A DNA stretch of 64,000 bases from Gnetum montanum (lineage: Eukaryota > Streptophyta > Gnetopsida > Gnetales > Gnetaceae). Positions 22,580 through 33,049 of this stretch are shown here, in pieces. The translations under genes were made by a program, and so were the position numbers. Numbering within the stretch: the first letter of the stretch is position 1; every line of letters starts with the position of its first letter. The stretch covers positions 542,725 to 606,724 of the forward strand of contig MNCI01021389.1 in NCBI GenBank assembly GCA_015680685.1. Direction: 5' to 3'. A model generated the notes under the pieces. The model did no database searches, was not told the DNA's origin, and was given only the letters and a program-made list of their open reading frames with translations.

Positions 22580-22870
22580 TGGGTGGGAATTCCAAAACTA
22601 TGATTATCCCTAATGTCAACCCTATGACTTGTCGGTCATGTTGCTATAGACTAATTTGTAGGATGATGATGTGTAAGGGCTTCAAGTTAAGTGCAAGGAT
22701 GGTGTCTGGATCGATGTTAAGCCTACTCCTGAATCTTTTTTCATTAACATTGGTGACTACATTCAGGTTTGGAGCAATGATAGATACCAAATCATTGAAC
22801 ATAGAGTGATGGTAAATGAAAAAAAGGGGAGATTTTCTATCCTATTTTTCTGTAATGCATTTCTTTATGT
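22580..22870 (+). pseudogene. 2-oxoglutarate/Fe(II) dioxygenase-like fragment, right arm
   Basis: One frame reads GLQVKCKDGVWIDVKPTPES, then FFINIGDYIQVWSNDRYQII, EHRVMVNEKKGRFSILFF. It retains the iron-ligand His in EHRV and the 2-oxoglutarate-binding Arg in RFS (family pattern RxS). This is the clearest dioxygenase piece in the window. Upstream, YDYP corresponds to the YYPPCP motif with decay between. The first iron-ligand pair (HxD) is not recognisable. A captured fragment, not a gene. Confidence 0.72.
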
Positions 22871-23262
22871 GGCTAATGATGTAGTCATGACCACCACTCA
22901 TCTCTTAGCTAGCATGCCTCTTTCATTGCTGCCATAGACTTTATGTTAATTTAAAACACAAGGGTGCCCAACTTGACATTTACACCTATTATCACAGATT
23001 GTCATCATATCAACCTATTATTATAAGGTTTAATTTTAAACATTATTGTACATTGTGGAGTATAAATATGACATTCCACATTGTAGTGGAATATAGAATA
23101 GGAAACATAGGAGTCAATACCCAAGCAAAAACCACATCAAGTTGAAATAAATTTCTTTGAAGAATTGTTGAGAGAGGATTTGTTGGGCCTTGTGGTAATT
23201 ATTGAAGTCATTTGTACGGCTGCCAAGGTTGTTGCATTGCAAAGACAACAAGGAAGAATTGT

Positions 23263-24121
23263 TGATGAATTGTGATTCATTAGACCACGATATCGTGGCT
23301 TGACAAGCAATATCATATACATGATATCACAATTCCTGTATGAGCCTATAAATACACAATGGGGTGCATGGGAAAGTCAATAAGAAGTTAGTGTTAGAGT
23401 AGGATCTTTTTGTCAATTTTTTCAGTAAGTTAGTTTCAGTCAGTAGATAGAAATTAGTTCATTTTTTAGTCCTTCTCACCCTTTCTCCTAGCGCATGCTC
23501 ATAGTGTGATGATTGTAATTGTATGACACCTTTATTCCAGTGTGATGTACTTGGACATGCACATGATCAGAAATAAAGATCGAGATAGCTTCATCATTGC
23601 AGCATTCACTTAGTTTAATTATTTAATTGTTATTGTTATTTATTTCTTTTGTAATTAATATCTCTTCACCCTAAACTTCTTAAATGTGGAATGAGTATGA
23701 GTTAATCATGAGCATTCAAGTGTGACTACATGGTATCCTAGTAGCATACCTAGGCCATGTGCTTGGTAACCCTAGTGGTAGTCATGCACGAGGTCCAAGA
23801 TGTGTATGGATGATTAAGGAACAGATGCTCATCATACTTAGGCTAGCTTAGACTCTCTCCCCCTTTTTCTCCTAGCTTAATTAAAGTTATTTTCCATTGC
23901 CTCCACGAGTAGCACTAGGTTAGAAACTACATCATACACCTCACTCTAGACTAAACCATACATGAAAAAGCAAATACTAGTCTAGGTGGGAAGACAATGA
24001 GCTACGATTAGCAAGTAACTATCTAGATACCACAACTAGCCCATCTACGGAGCTCGATTAGATCGTGCGTGAAATGTTCATATTCGTATGGTTGAGTGTA
24101 GGGGTACCTCGCCACTCATCA
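23263..24121 (+). repeat. Element F 5' LTR (859 bp)
   Basis: TGATGAATTGTG...CCACTCATCA. U3 near 23282-23335 carries decayed palindromes of the GCGATATCGC type (ACGATATCGT, GCAATATC, ATGATATCAC), followed by TATAAATACAC near 23347. Highly similar to 31339-32226. Confidence 0.88.
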
Positions 24122-24122
24122 T

Positions 24123-24140
24123 TAGTGCCATTGTCAAGGA
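24123..24140 (+). other. Element F primer-binding site (decayed tRNA-Asp type)
   Basis: TAGTGCCATTGTCAAGGA, one base after the LTR; position and spacing match the other elements. The leader to the gag ATG is 24141-24253. Confidence 0.7.
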
Positions 24141-24253
24141 TGGTGCTAGTTATTTAGATTAGTTATGTCATACAAGATTGCTAGAACAAAGTATTAATGA
24201 TACATCTTTTAGGAAGAAGTAATTGCAAACAAGTCAAACACAAATTTACAACC

Positions 24254-25210
24254 ATGTCTCTCTCACAAGACTCTAATAATGCAACAATGAGTAAGGCAAT
24301 TCATTGGAGAACCAACAAATTATATGATGATGAAGAGAAAGTTTGAAGTACTCAACTTTATGCAGGAATTCCATATGTTCATGAGTATCCCAACGATACT
24401 CAAGGATTGTTGTCAACCAACTTTGACACCTCTAGTAAGGATGAGACATCCCATAGAATGAGGAGGCCCAAACGGCCTAGGACCTTGTCAATAACTAACA
24501 AGAACTTATTTGGGGATGATTGGAAGACTTACAAAAGTCATAATGAGTTTTATAGTTCCCTCTCTTCCTCTACTCCTTCAATGTTAGATTGTGACATGGA
24601 TGACTATCTTTCAAGGGATCGGCATAGAATTAAAAATCGAGCTCAAAAAAAAATCAAGAATGCCAACATGAACAAGGACAACATCATCCCAATGCACAAA
24701 CTCACAACCCACTTAGTGATGATGAACCATTGCTAGCCACTAAGACACTAATGCCTATATAAGAGGCCGTTTGAATATCCCGCAAGCATCACAAGGAAAG
24801 CCGTCTACCCAGGCTTGATTTAACCAACTTTCCCAAGTTCACAAGAGGCTATGATTCAGATCCACAACAACATTTATGAGCCTTCTACAAATACCTGTGC
24901 ATGGAACAACATTGATAATGGGTGGAAAAAACTTAAGCTCTTTCCCATAACACTGATTGACCATGCAAAAGTATGGTATAGGTCCTTAAAACCAAAATCA
25001 ATTCGACGTTGGCCAACAATGGTAGAAATCTTCAAAAAATAATATCAAACTTATGCAAGAGTGTTAGCCTTGAGGAAAAAAATCCAAGAGTGGAAACAAG
25101 TGCAACATGAACCCTTGGACATGGCCTTAGAAAGATATTATGCATTGTTAAACGACTGCCCAAGCCATGGGTTCTCTGAGAAAAGGCTAATGTACCATAT
25201 CATGGATGGG
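24254..25210 (+). pseudogene. Element F gag, N-terminal and capsid part
   Basis: The ATG at 24254 (MSLSQDSNNATMSKAIHW) is intact. A charged N-terminal region (24407-24736) is followed by a retrotransposon gag domain: ACAWNNIDNGWKKLKLFPIT, DHAKVWYRSLKPKSIRRWPT, EPLDMALERYYALLNDCPSH. The same domain is in E (50380-50720) and fits Retrotrans_gag (PF03732). In-frame stops occur. Reading ends at an N; the continuation is in the flipped segment that follows. Confidence 0.8.
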
Positions 25211-25211
25211 N

Positions 25212-25661
25212 TATGTGAAGTTGGCAGTTGAGTTCTTATTCTTATTATCTTCTATCCTTTGTTCGGATTGCTACGAGGTGTCCTGTCCTCTTTCTTGATT
25301 TGGCATAGTTGTGCCTCTACTACTGTTAGCATATTATCCATATTTTCCATGCACCCATTCCATCATCTTATTGATCTTTGCCTTGATTTCATCTATTGAT
25401 TGTAGTATTAGCAAAGATGATTCCACCTCCTTGAGGTGAGTTGATTTCTCCTCTTCATGATCATGGACCTTTTCTAATTCAAGATTTTGGTCCTATTGAG
25501 AGCTTTCAACATTCTCCAATTTTGCCATTTCTCTTTCTTCTTTTGCTACCCACTTAATAAGCTATTGGAGTTGATGGGCTTGTAGCTTGTCTAGTTGACC
25601 TTGAGCATACATCCCTAGGGTCTCCCCTGTTACATTATGGAGCCCATCCATGATATGGTAC
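25212..25661 (-). pseudogene. Element F gag continuation, present in flipped orientation between single Ns
   Basis: On the minus strand this segment starts with the same 19 bases that end the left contig at 25192-25210 (GTACCATATCATGGATGGG) and continues gag colinearly with E 50680-51070: RETLGMYAQGQLDKLQAHQ-like sequence, then a Lys/Glu-rich helix. The bounding Ns at 25211 and 25662 and the terminal overlap indicate a contig placed in the wrong orientation. Confidence 0.82.
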
Positions 25662-25662
25662 N

Positions 25663-26380
25663 CCATCATCCTCTGCTTCACCTCATCATTATCATTCTCC
25701 AAAATACTATCTACTCATACCCTCTTTGCCAAGGTTTCCACCTCATGTACCTTACAATTTTCCTTAACAACAATATTCTCATCCTTCACCTCCTTCTACA
25801 TCACCACCAGTTGTTTCAGAAGGTTTTGCACCACAACACCAACCCACAAACGTTACTTGTGCTGCTACTGAAAATAGCAGTGGAAACCCACCACACCAAA
25901 GGCGTCCCTTCTTTAGACATGACTGTCGAAAGGGACACCTCAATTCCAAAACCACTGCATCCTTCAACCCAGCACAAATCCAACACTATGGTGCATCTTC
26001 CTCTACAAACCGAACACCTCGTGTTACCTGATCAGGGCCACCAATCAATACTCCAACAACTATGCAGCCCAATGAATATAACCATAAAGAGGGACACAAT
26101 GATCCTTGCATACCATCTTATGATCAAGGGTGCCATAGTGGGGTAGCTCCTTATCCCATGACCCTATCATATAATCTACCCTACTATGTCTATTATGGTT
26201 AAGTGTGTGAGCCTCAATTTGGGTACATTCCAACCACGATACCAAAAGACACCTGGTGGTTTGGATATGACTAGACTCTAATGTTTCCAAAATGCTTAGA
26301 TCCAAATCTTCTATTTATTAATTCTAGCCATGCTCAACCTTTTAGCTATGGGGGGTATCCTCCATTCTAACAATACAGAA
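25663..26380 (+). pseudogene. Element F gag C-terminal Pro/Tyr-rich tail
   Basis: Mixed frames with NPPHQRRPFFRHDCRKGHLN, then PYPMTLSYNLPYYVYYG, FGYIPTTIPKDTWWFGYD and HAQPFSYGGYPPF. This is a low-complexity gag tail like the Pro/Gln/Tyr-rich tail of A-C. Not continuous. No protease motif follows. Confidence 0.55.
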
Positions 26381-27180
26381 TTAATAAATGTTTTTTTGTT
26401 TCTTTAATTTTTCAACTTTTTGTTTTCCAGTTTTTCACCTTTTAATTTATTACTTTATCTTTCTGTCTTTTTATCTTTTTATGAGTAATCTCATCTATGA
26501 ATAAAGCACTAATGTGATTCATTGTTTGAGGTGTTGTTCTCTACTATCAAGTCTCAGGTGACTAATTACTTGAACAACGAGCCCACAACATCCACCTACC
26601 CATTCCATTAATACGAGGTTCTACCTTGGTACAATGATATTCCTAATAATTAAAACTTAAAGTAACCTTGTGTTTATTATACCCAGAGCGAAGAAGGATG
26701 GACCAAGAGGGAATAACTAGGGTGTGACATCAAGGGGACTTGTGGATTCTCTTTGGTGACATCTGTAGGAGTTATCATGTAGCTTGGTTGTACTAAGATC
26801 CTTGTAGATCTAATGATAAATGGAAGTAAGAGTAATCAAAAGGCACTCAATCAAAGAAATCCAATGCTATTCTAGGGGGTCCCACTAGAAAGACATGCAC
26901 CCATGCTTGAAGGTAGGCAACTCCTCTGGATTAAGCATTCAAAAAAAGAGAGAGAAAAGAAAAAAAAACAAAAGAGAGAGAGAGAAAAGAGAAGAAGAGT
27001 GTCACAAAGCAAAATCACTCCTCCCTTTGTACGAAATGCCAAGTGAGGTATGCCTTTCCATCATGATGCTCTTATTGTTGTCTATCATTGGGCTGAAACA
27101 ATGCAATGTCACTAATCAGAGGAATGAACTTGGTCCTGATTTTTGAGTGATAGGTTAATGATACATTAATCATGCCTTAC
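26381..27180 (+). other. Element F spacer
   Basis: Non-coding. Contains a T-rich stretch (26385-26480) and a purine-rich tract of AG repeats (26938-26998). Weakly resembles the C and K spacers. Positions 26734-27180 are repeated inverted at 27188-27634 (see separate entry). Confidence 0.5.
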
Positions 27181-27634
27181 NCCAATTGTAAGGCATGATT
27201 AATGTATCATTAACCTATCACTCAAAAATCAGGACCAAGTTCATTCCTCTGATTAGTGACATTGCATTGTTTCAGCCCAATGATAGACAACAATAAGAGC
27301 ATCATGATGGAAAGGCATACCTCACTTGGCATTTCGTACAAAGGGAGGAGTGATTTTGCTTTGTGACACTCTTCTTCTCTTTTCTCTCTCTCTCTTTTGT
27401 TTTTTTTTCTTTTCTCTCTCTTTTTTTGAATGCTTAATCCAGAGGAGTTGCCTACCTTCAAGCATGGGTGCATGTCTTTCTAGTGGGACCCCCTAGAATA
27501 GCATTGGATTTCTTTGATTGAGTGCCTTTTGATTACTCTTACTTCCATTTTTCATTAGATCTACAAGGATCTTAGTACAACCAAGCTACATGATAACTCC
27601 TACAGATGTCACCAAAGAGAATCCACAAGTCCCC
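26734..27634. repeat. Near-perfect inverted duplication (447 bp arms) around a single N
   Basis: 26734-27180 and 27188-27634 are reverse complements; I see one difference (AATGATAAATGG versus AATGAAAAATGG). The centre carries an N at 27181 and the right arm ends at another N (27635). The right segment extends the left contig by only six bases. The best reading is a redundant overlapping contig placed in reverse, not a biological palindrome. Confidence 0.85.
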
Positions 27635-27635
27635 N

Positions 27636-28352
27636 GTGCCTTTAGGAATATTTAATATTACCCTAGACCTTTTACACTAACTTCATGTCCTTCACTTTTG
27701 AGTTTAGAATTTTGGAAATTTATTAATTTTTCTAAGTACCCTACTTTAGATAGGCCACAATATTGCATATGCAATATTGCATCCAATGCGATATCACAGT
27801 CGCACTATTGTGTACACGGTATCACGTTGCACGAAGCTATATATATGGACCCCCGAGTGCACGTCAACATCATTTTCAATTGTTCACATGGGGGAAACTT
27901 TTTAAATTTTCTTCTACAACTCACGACTTGTGCACCTCCTGTTCTAATATCCATAACTCACTCACTAGCACTCTAATTCTTATTCTGAGAGAACCTACTT
28001 GAACCTAGAGTGTTCAACATAGTTGTGGGGTTGGGGTACACTTCAAATTGCATATAAATTTTTTGAAATTCTTCATCATCCAAAGGATACTATCAAGGTT
28101 AATTGATTACAAAAAATGATGATAAACATGTGCCAAAAACAATCTTATCTCCTCACCTACACCAGGAAATTAAATCTTAAAGCCACATAATCAAATTTAG
28201 GGACCCAATATTAAAAATTTTAGGGGACGTTTCCACAAGATTTTCTAACTCTAGATCACATGAAATAAGAAATGAATTCATTAAGGCAGAAGTAAGGTAT
28301 AACTAAAATTTTGTAATCAACCTTACTAATGGTCGGCCTTGTGTGATTGCAG
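27636..28352 (+). promoter_or_regulatory. Internal promoter-like block and leader intron upstream of F ORF2
   Basis: 27757-27832 contains the palindrome CAATATTG-CATATG-CAATATTG (27758-27779), a CpG-decayed version of the LTR array, plus GCGATATCAC and GTACACGGTATCAC. The TATA-like TATATATA is at 27839-27846. Further on, TACTAAT (28324-28330) followed by TGTGATTGCAG ending at 28352 has the form of a branch point and 3' splice site abutting the ORF2 ATG. A donor may be AAG|GTTAAT near 28097. This suggests that ORF2 has its own promoter and a 5'-UTR intron. Function is inferred. Confidence 0.55.
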
Positions 28353-31142
28353 ATGGCCCCTAAACGTGGACAATAAGAAGGACCCTCTCAAGGTGTGTCC
28401 AAGCAACCCAGGAGAGGTAGAGGAAAAGCATCTAATGAACAATATGTAGAGTAGGAGGCACAATCATTTAGTATTCATCAAGAGATTCCTGCTACTACGC
28501 AGTCAGGACAGGCGAAAGGAGGAGCTACTAAAGCACCTGAACAGGGACAACACCTCACGTTGTCCTCGAAGTGTGTCTAGGCTATTCGAGAAAGGTCCAC
28601 ATCAATAACTGTGATAGTAGAATTAAACTTTGGACTTTTCATAGAATTCACTCTTGAGGCTGTTAGGGACCAACTCAAAGGGTCTCTATTATGGCTTATC
28701 CTCTCTGAAAGTGGTGCCTGCTACTTAGGAGAAACGTACCAATTTTGGCACAATAAGGAAGAAGGCACCACAGTTAACATTTGTGCTGTGGTTGTAAATT
28801 TTTCTACTAAGGCTATCACAAAAGTGTTGAACCTTTTGAATACAGGGCCAAAAGTTTCTCACCTGTCCACTCGCTCTAATGTTGATGCATGAAGAGTTTG
28901 GTTGGATATGGCATACAGAAAAGAGGACAAGACATATGGAGAGTTGATGCTGGAAGAAAAGATATACTTCAATATTGGCACTTATCACATCTTCCCCATG
29001 AGAGGATTAAAAAGAATCTCAATGTATGTGGTAAGAGAGTGTGCGATATTAATGGGAAAGGTTAATGCTAACCTTCCTCATTTGTATCTCATGGAAATCT
29101 TGAGATGGTTTGAAGAACGCAAGATAGGGAATTTTGTGTTTCCCTTCCCTTGTCTCATCAAGAAGCTATGCAAACATGTTGGTATTATGGGGTACACCAA
29201 TGATGTTCCCAAAAAAGCCCAAAATGCTTCATTCGTTGAACTACTAAAGCCACCAGCCCCAAGGAAAAGTTTTGGTGAGACACTAGAGCCAAAGAAAGAA
29301 TAGACGGTGGGGCCCACTGCAACTCAAACTGCAGGGCCTAGCTAACTCCCTAGCATAGGGCCCAGTCAACAACAAGTAGGGCCTAGCATGAGCTAGCCAG
29401 ACCAACCCTCACCATTGCCGCATGACTATCAATTGTTGATGAGCCATCTTAGGGCCATCACTAAGACGGTCAGTTGGGGAAGTCATGATGATGCTGATCT
29501 CTTTCGTGTCATCGATGACACCATATGATCCAAAAGTTCTATTGATTGAGCATGGGGTGAGGTGTCCATTCAAATAGGAGGAGGGGAGACTCATTGGTCA
29601 CAATAGATTTTAGGGAATGTTACATCTTTCTAGGTGCAATTGAAAAAGGGTGAAGAGGCCACCATGGTGGTCATGTAGCACCAAGATGTAGTAGGAGCCA
29701 CAGAAGTGGTCACGAATGACATTAAAGAATCTTTCAACATCCTTGTTGTGCCACCGGCCGATTTCATAGGAGCATAGGATGCTCAAACTTTAGTCGGTCC
29801 CTCAATGACTCCTACAGAGCATGAGGATGTCCTTGACTGATTACTGCAGACAAGAAAAGTAATGACGTCCTTGTTCGACATCCCACAAGATGTCAGAGCA
29901 GTGCAATTAGACCTCATCTCCACCAAAGGAAAGTTGGTCATGGCAGAGACTAGGGCCGAGCACATAGAAGCAGAGTTGGCAAGACTCCAAGAAAGGCTCC
30001 TTGCCCTACAAGCTGCATAGTGGGACCCATCTTAGTTTGTTTCCATAGACCGGTTGGACACTTTCAGGATGGAGCAACTTAATAAACTAGTGGCAAACAA
30101 TAAAAGACTCGTAGAGGAGAAGGAGAAGGTCAACTAGGATGCCTCCAAGGCACAAGCGCAAACCTATGCTCATGCCAAGGCACTTAGAGCCTTACAGGAA
30201 GAGAATAAACAGCTCGTTGTTGACAATCTTCAGTTGACCACTATGGAGAAACAGAAGAATGTTCTCGAGGAAAGATTTCAGAAATTATGAGAATATTAGG
30301 TTAGGGTTAACCAAGACATTAACTGTTTAGCCAGAGAGAATTGAACCCTCTTAATGGAGGAGGTACGCACAATCCGTCAGAAGATGGCCCTCGAAATAAG
30401 CACATGGCAAAACAAGGCCAAGAGGCATGAAAAGTTAAAGGAGCACTTTAGGGACCAAGTGGGGATGTACAAGAAAATCATAGAAATGGAGATCCATATG
30501 GCCAAGGCCCACATCAACACTTTCAGTGCTCAACACACTAATTGGCGGGCCATATTGGACACATATGCATTTGTCCACCAAAAAACACTTAAAACCTGGG
30601 ACTTGTAGATTCAAGATCTCATAGAGTACATGGAATTGGTAAACCTATGGTATGCCAATCTAGCGATGTTGATAGTAGGATGCTTGAGAATGGAGCTCAA
30701 GAAGCAGGTAGCTACCACCTACACCAAATATGAAGTAGCATTTGTGGAGCACAAGAAAACGTTGCAGAAGCTAGAACTCACAAATTATGAACTAGAGTTG
30801 GTTAAGACCAACTAATAGGGCCAGAAAGATGTTGCAGTGGACTTGGCTTGATGGCTTACAGATTTCCAGGAGTATAGGGACAAAGCCAGAGCCTACAAGG
30901 AGGAACGATGGTTGTTTGTGGCTTGGTATGTTAAAGCAAATCAAATGTTCCTGCAACTACCATGTCCATGGGAGGTGTCAACTCCATCAAACATTGGAGC
31001 ATCAGCATGGACAACATAAGACCCTTGAATTGAATAGGAAAAGCTCCAGGAATTATTGTAGAGCCATCAAATTCCATAATCTGGAGCACAAGACAAGGGG
31101 AAGTGACCCATGGAGGAGCCACCACGAGTTAGAACCACATGA
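28353..31142 (+). pseudogene. Element F ORF2 (plant-transposon-protein-like domain plus coiled coil)
   Basis: Starts ATG-GCC-CCT-AAA (MAPKRGQ) right after a CAG acceptor and stays in one frame for about 929 codons to the TGA at 31140, broken only by nonsense codons. Residues about 85-320 hold the conserved region: VELNFGLFIEF, GACYLGETYQFWHN, YFNIGTYHIFPMRGLKRISM, VRECAILMGKVNANLPHLYL, CLIKKLCKHVGIMGYTNDV. This resembles the 'putative plant transposon protein' family (Transposase_32, PF20167), from memory. After a Pro/Gln linker comes a long heptad-rich coiled coil (about 29850-30815). No transmembrane segment was noticed, so it is not an evident envelope protein despite the env-like position. 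Confidence 0.72.
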
Positions 31143-31324
31143 GTTCCACAAAATTTTGTAATTTTGAAATTTTGTAATTTTTGTATTTGTGTCCCAATTT
31201 TTTTGTATTCAATTCTCCATTGCAACATGAATGAATTCCCAGTCAGTCAATAATTCCATACCTATCCACTGTGTAATCAATGGGACTTATTCTCATTTTA
31301 TTTGACTCGAGGATGAGTTTTCAT

Positions 31325-31338
31325 TCAATTGTTGGGTA
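31325..31338 (+). other. Element F polypurine tract (decayed)
   Basis: TCAATTGTTGGGTA directly before the 3' LTR; the counterpart in E reads TCAATTGTGGGGGTA. Confidence 0.6.
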
Positions 31339-32226
31339 TGATGAATCATGATTCATTAGACTGCAATATCGCATACACGATATCGAGTACGTGATATTGT
31401 GGCCTAACAAGTGATATCGTATACATGATATCATGGTTTGCATATGAGCTTATGAATACATAATGAGGCGCACGGGAAAGTCAATAAGAAGTTAGTGTTA
31501 GAGTAGGATCTTTTTGTCAGTTTTTTTAGTTAGTTAGCTTCAGTCAGTAGATAGAAATTAGTTCATTTTTTAGTCCCTCTCAACCCTTTCTCCTAGCGCA
31601 TGCCCATAGTGTGATGATTGTAATTGTACGACACCTTTATTCGAGTGTGACATACTTGGACATGCACATGACCGAAAATAAAGATCAAGATTACTTCATC
31701 ATTTCAACATTCACTTAGTTTAATTATTTAATTGCTATTGTTATTTATTGCTTTCGTAGTTAATATCTCTTCACCCTAAACACCTTAAACACTGAATGAG
31801 TGCGACTTAATCACGAGCATTCAAGTATGACCGGTTGGTATCCTAGTAGCGTACCTAGGCCATGTGCTTGGTAACCCCAGTGGTAGTCGTGCACGAGGTC
31901 CAAGATGTATACGGATGATTAAGGAACAGATGCTCATCATACTTAGGCTAGCTTAGACTCTCTCTTCCTTTTCCTCCTAGCTTAATTAAAGTTATTTTCC
32001 ATTGCCTCCAGGAGTAGCACTAGGTTAGAAACTACATCATACACCTCACTCTAGACTAAACCATACATGACAAAGTAAATACTGGTCTAGGTGGGAAGAC
32101 AACGAATTGTAATTAGCAAGTAACTATCTAGATACCACAACTAGTCTATCTGCAGAGTTCGACCGGATAATGCGTGAAACGCTCGTATTCGTATGGTTGA
32201 GTGTAGGGGTACCTCACCACTCATCA
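31339..32226 (+). repeat. Element F 3' LTR (888 bp)
   Basis: TGATGAATCATG...CACCACTCATCA. U3 has GCAATATCGCATACACGATATC and related decayed palindromes at 31363-31437. It is longer than the 5' LTR mainly by additional palindrome units. Confidence 0.88.
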
Positions 32227-32231
32227 ATTAT

Positions 32232-32559
32232 AAATAAGAAAAAGTCTCCCTTGTGATCCTTGAGATCTATGCTTGTATTTATGATTTCAATATTGATTTA
32301 ATCATTAAATTTCATTCTTGAACCTATAATTAGAAATTAGATCAAAATTCATGATTTTACTTATGAGTAACTGTCATAAGTGTGGAATTTATTTGGATTT
32401 GATTCTAATTATTTATTATCTTGATGATCTTTTTGACTTTTGAAGCATTCCTCCATGAGATACGACTCATAGGTCAGTCACAGGTGAGGTGAAAATCTTT
32501 ACAATGAATGAAAGATAAATTTTAAAGGTATCCAACACCGAATTTTGCTTGGCTCATCA
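32232..32559. repeat. Inverted repeat, right arm (distal part, after F)
   Basis: Reverse complement of 19200 to about 19530, including AAGTCTCCCTTGTGATCC and TTTAAAGGTATCCAACACCG. Restores the D arm across the F insertion and ends with ...GGCTCATCA. Confidence 0.85.
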
Positions 32560-33049
32560 ACCAACCTACAAGAGCCAAGGATATATGTATTGAATCCAAA
32601 ATTTGTAAAAAGATAAATGCCTAGGAGATTATTTTACCTACAAGGTAATTACTAAAAATCCTATCAACAATAATGATACTATCCAAGTGAGACTTATTTG
32701 TAATCTTAAAGGTAATTTCATGAATAATGGCAAGCTTCATAATCATGAAGAATGTCATTCATGAGGTAATAATACTTTATAGACAACCCAATCCATATGA
32801 ATACATTGTTTAGTAATTCATTTCATTAAGGAGTGCTACTAGTCATGTGTCTTACTACTACTGTTCATCAAAGTACCACAAACTAGTAACTCCTCATATA
32901 AATTCACCTTGTTACATATTATATCAACCACATCCTTAGTAGTTTCACAATCCACTATGTGTAATTATGCCACCACTAATGTAAGGAGAGTTACCAATCT
33001 AGTCTCAATGGAAGAATGCACTATAAGATGTAAACATGCAAATAGATAG
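32560..33049. other. AT-rich sequence flanking D, no recognisable gene
   Basis: No coherent frame and no LTR termini seen. Probably host DNA or older retrotransposon relic into which D inserted. Confidence 0.4.

Larger units (their letters stand above)
21378..23262. repeat. Inverted repeat, right arm (proximal part)
   Basis: Reverse complement of the left arm with scattered differences. Starts GTTGGAATTAAGC and ends at ...GAAGAATTGT, where element F is inserted. The arm resumes after F at 32232. An internal duplication of about 45 bp around TTTGCACTAGTTTTCAAGATC (21831-21906) is not seen in the other arm. Confidence 0.88.
23263..32226 (+). mobile_element. Element F: plus-strand gag + ORF2 retrotransposon, nested in D
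   Basis: LTRs at 23263-24121 and 31339-32226, PBS at 24123 and PPT before 31339. Flanked by ATTGT (23258-23262) and ATTAT (32227-32231), a 5-bp target duplication with one transition. Sequence on both sides is the right arm of D. Internal order: gag, spacer, promoter-like block, ORF2. No RT or integrase is visible. Two contig-placement artefacts lie inside (25211-25662 and 27181-27635). Confidence 0.86.
19200..32559 (-). mobile_element. Element D giant LTR-like block (about 4.4 kb without F)
   Basis: Begins TGATGGGCGAAG at 19200 next to a PBS and ends ...TTGCTTGGCTCATCA at 32559. Removing element F (23263-32226) and one target duplication leaves about 4.39 kb with TG...CA termini. The block is almost entirely an inverted repeat (arms 19200-21298 and 21378-23262 plus 32232-32559, loop of 79 nt). 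PBS adjacency argues that it is a 5' LTR; LTRs of this length are known for large retrotransposon derivatives (LARDs). A fold-back element or two head-to-head LTRs remain possible, because no partner LTR is in the window. Confidence 0.6.

Noticed and set aside
19930-22870. Functional cytochrome P450 or dioxygenase gene
   Set aside because: Only partial domains, no heme-binding Cys motif, frame shifts and stops in both arms.
26895-27473. Identical basic 83-residue proteins on opposite strands
   Set aside because: They come from the duplicated, oppositely placed contig and its purine tract; no family signature, and a by-product of the artefact.
28353-31142. ORF2 as a retroviral-type envelope gene
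   Set aside because: The position fits env, but I saw no signal peptide, cleavage site or transmembrane helix; a long coiled coil and a plant-transposon-like domain fit better.
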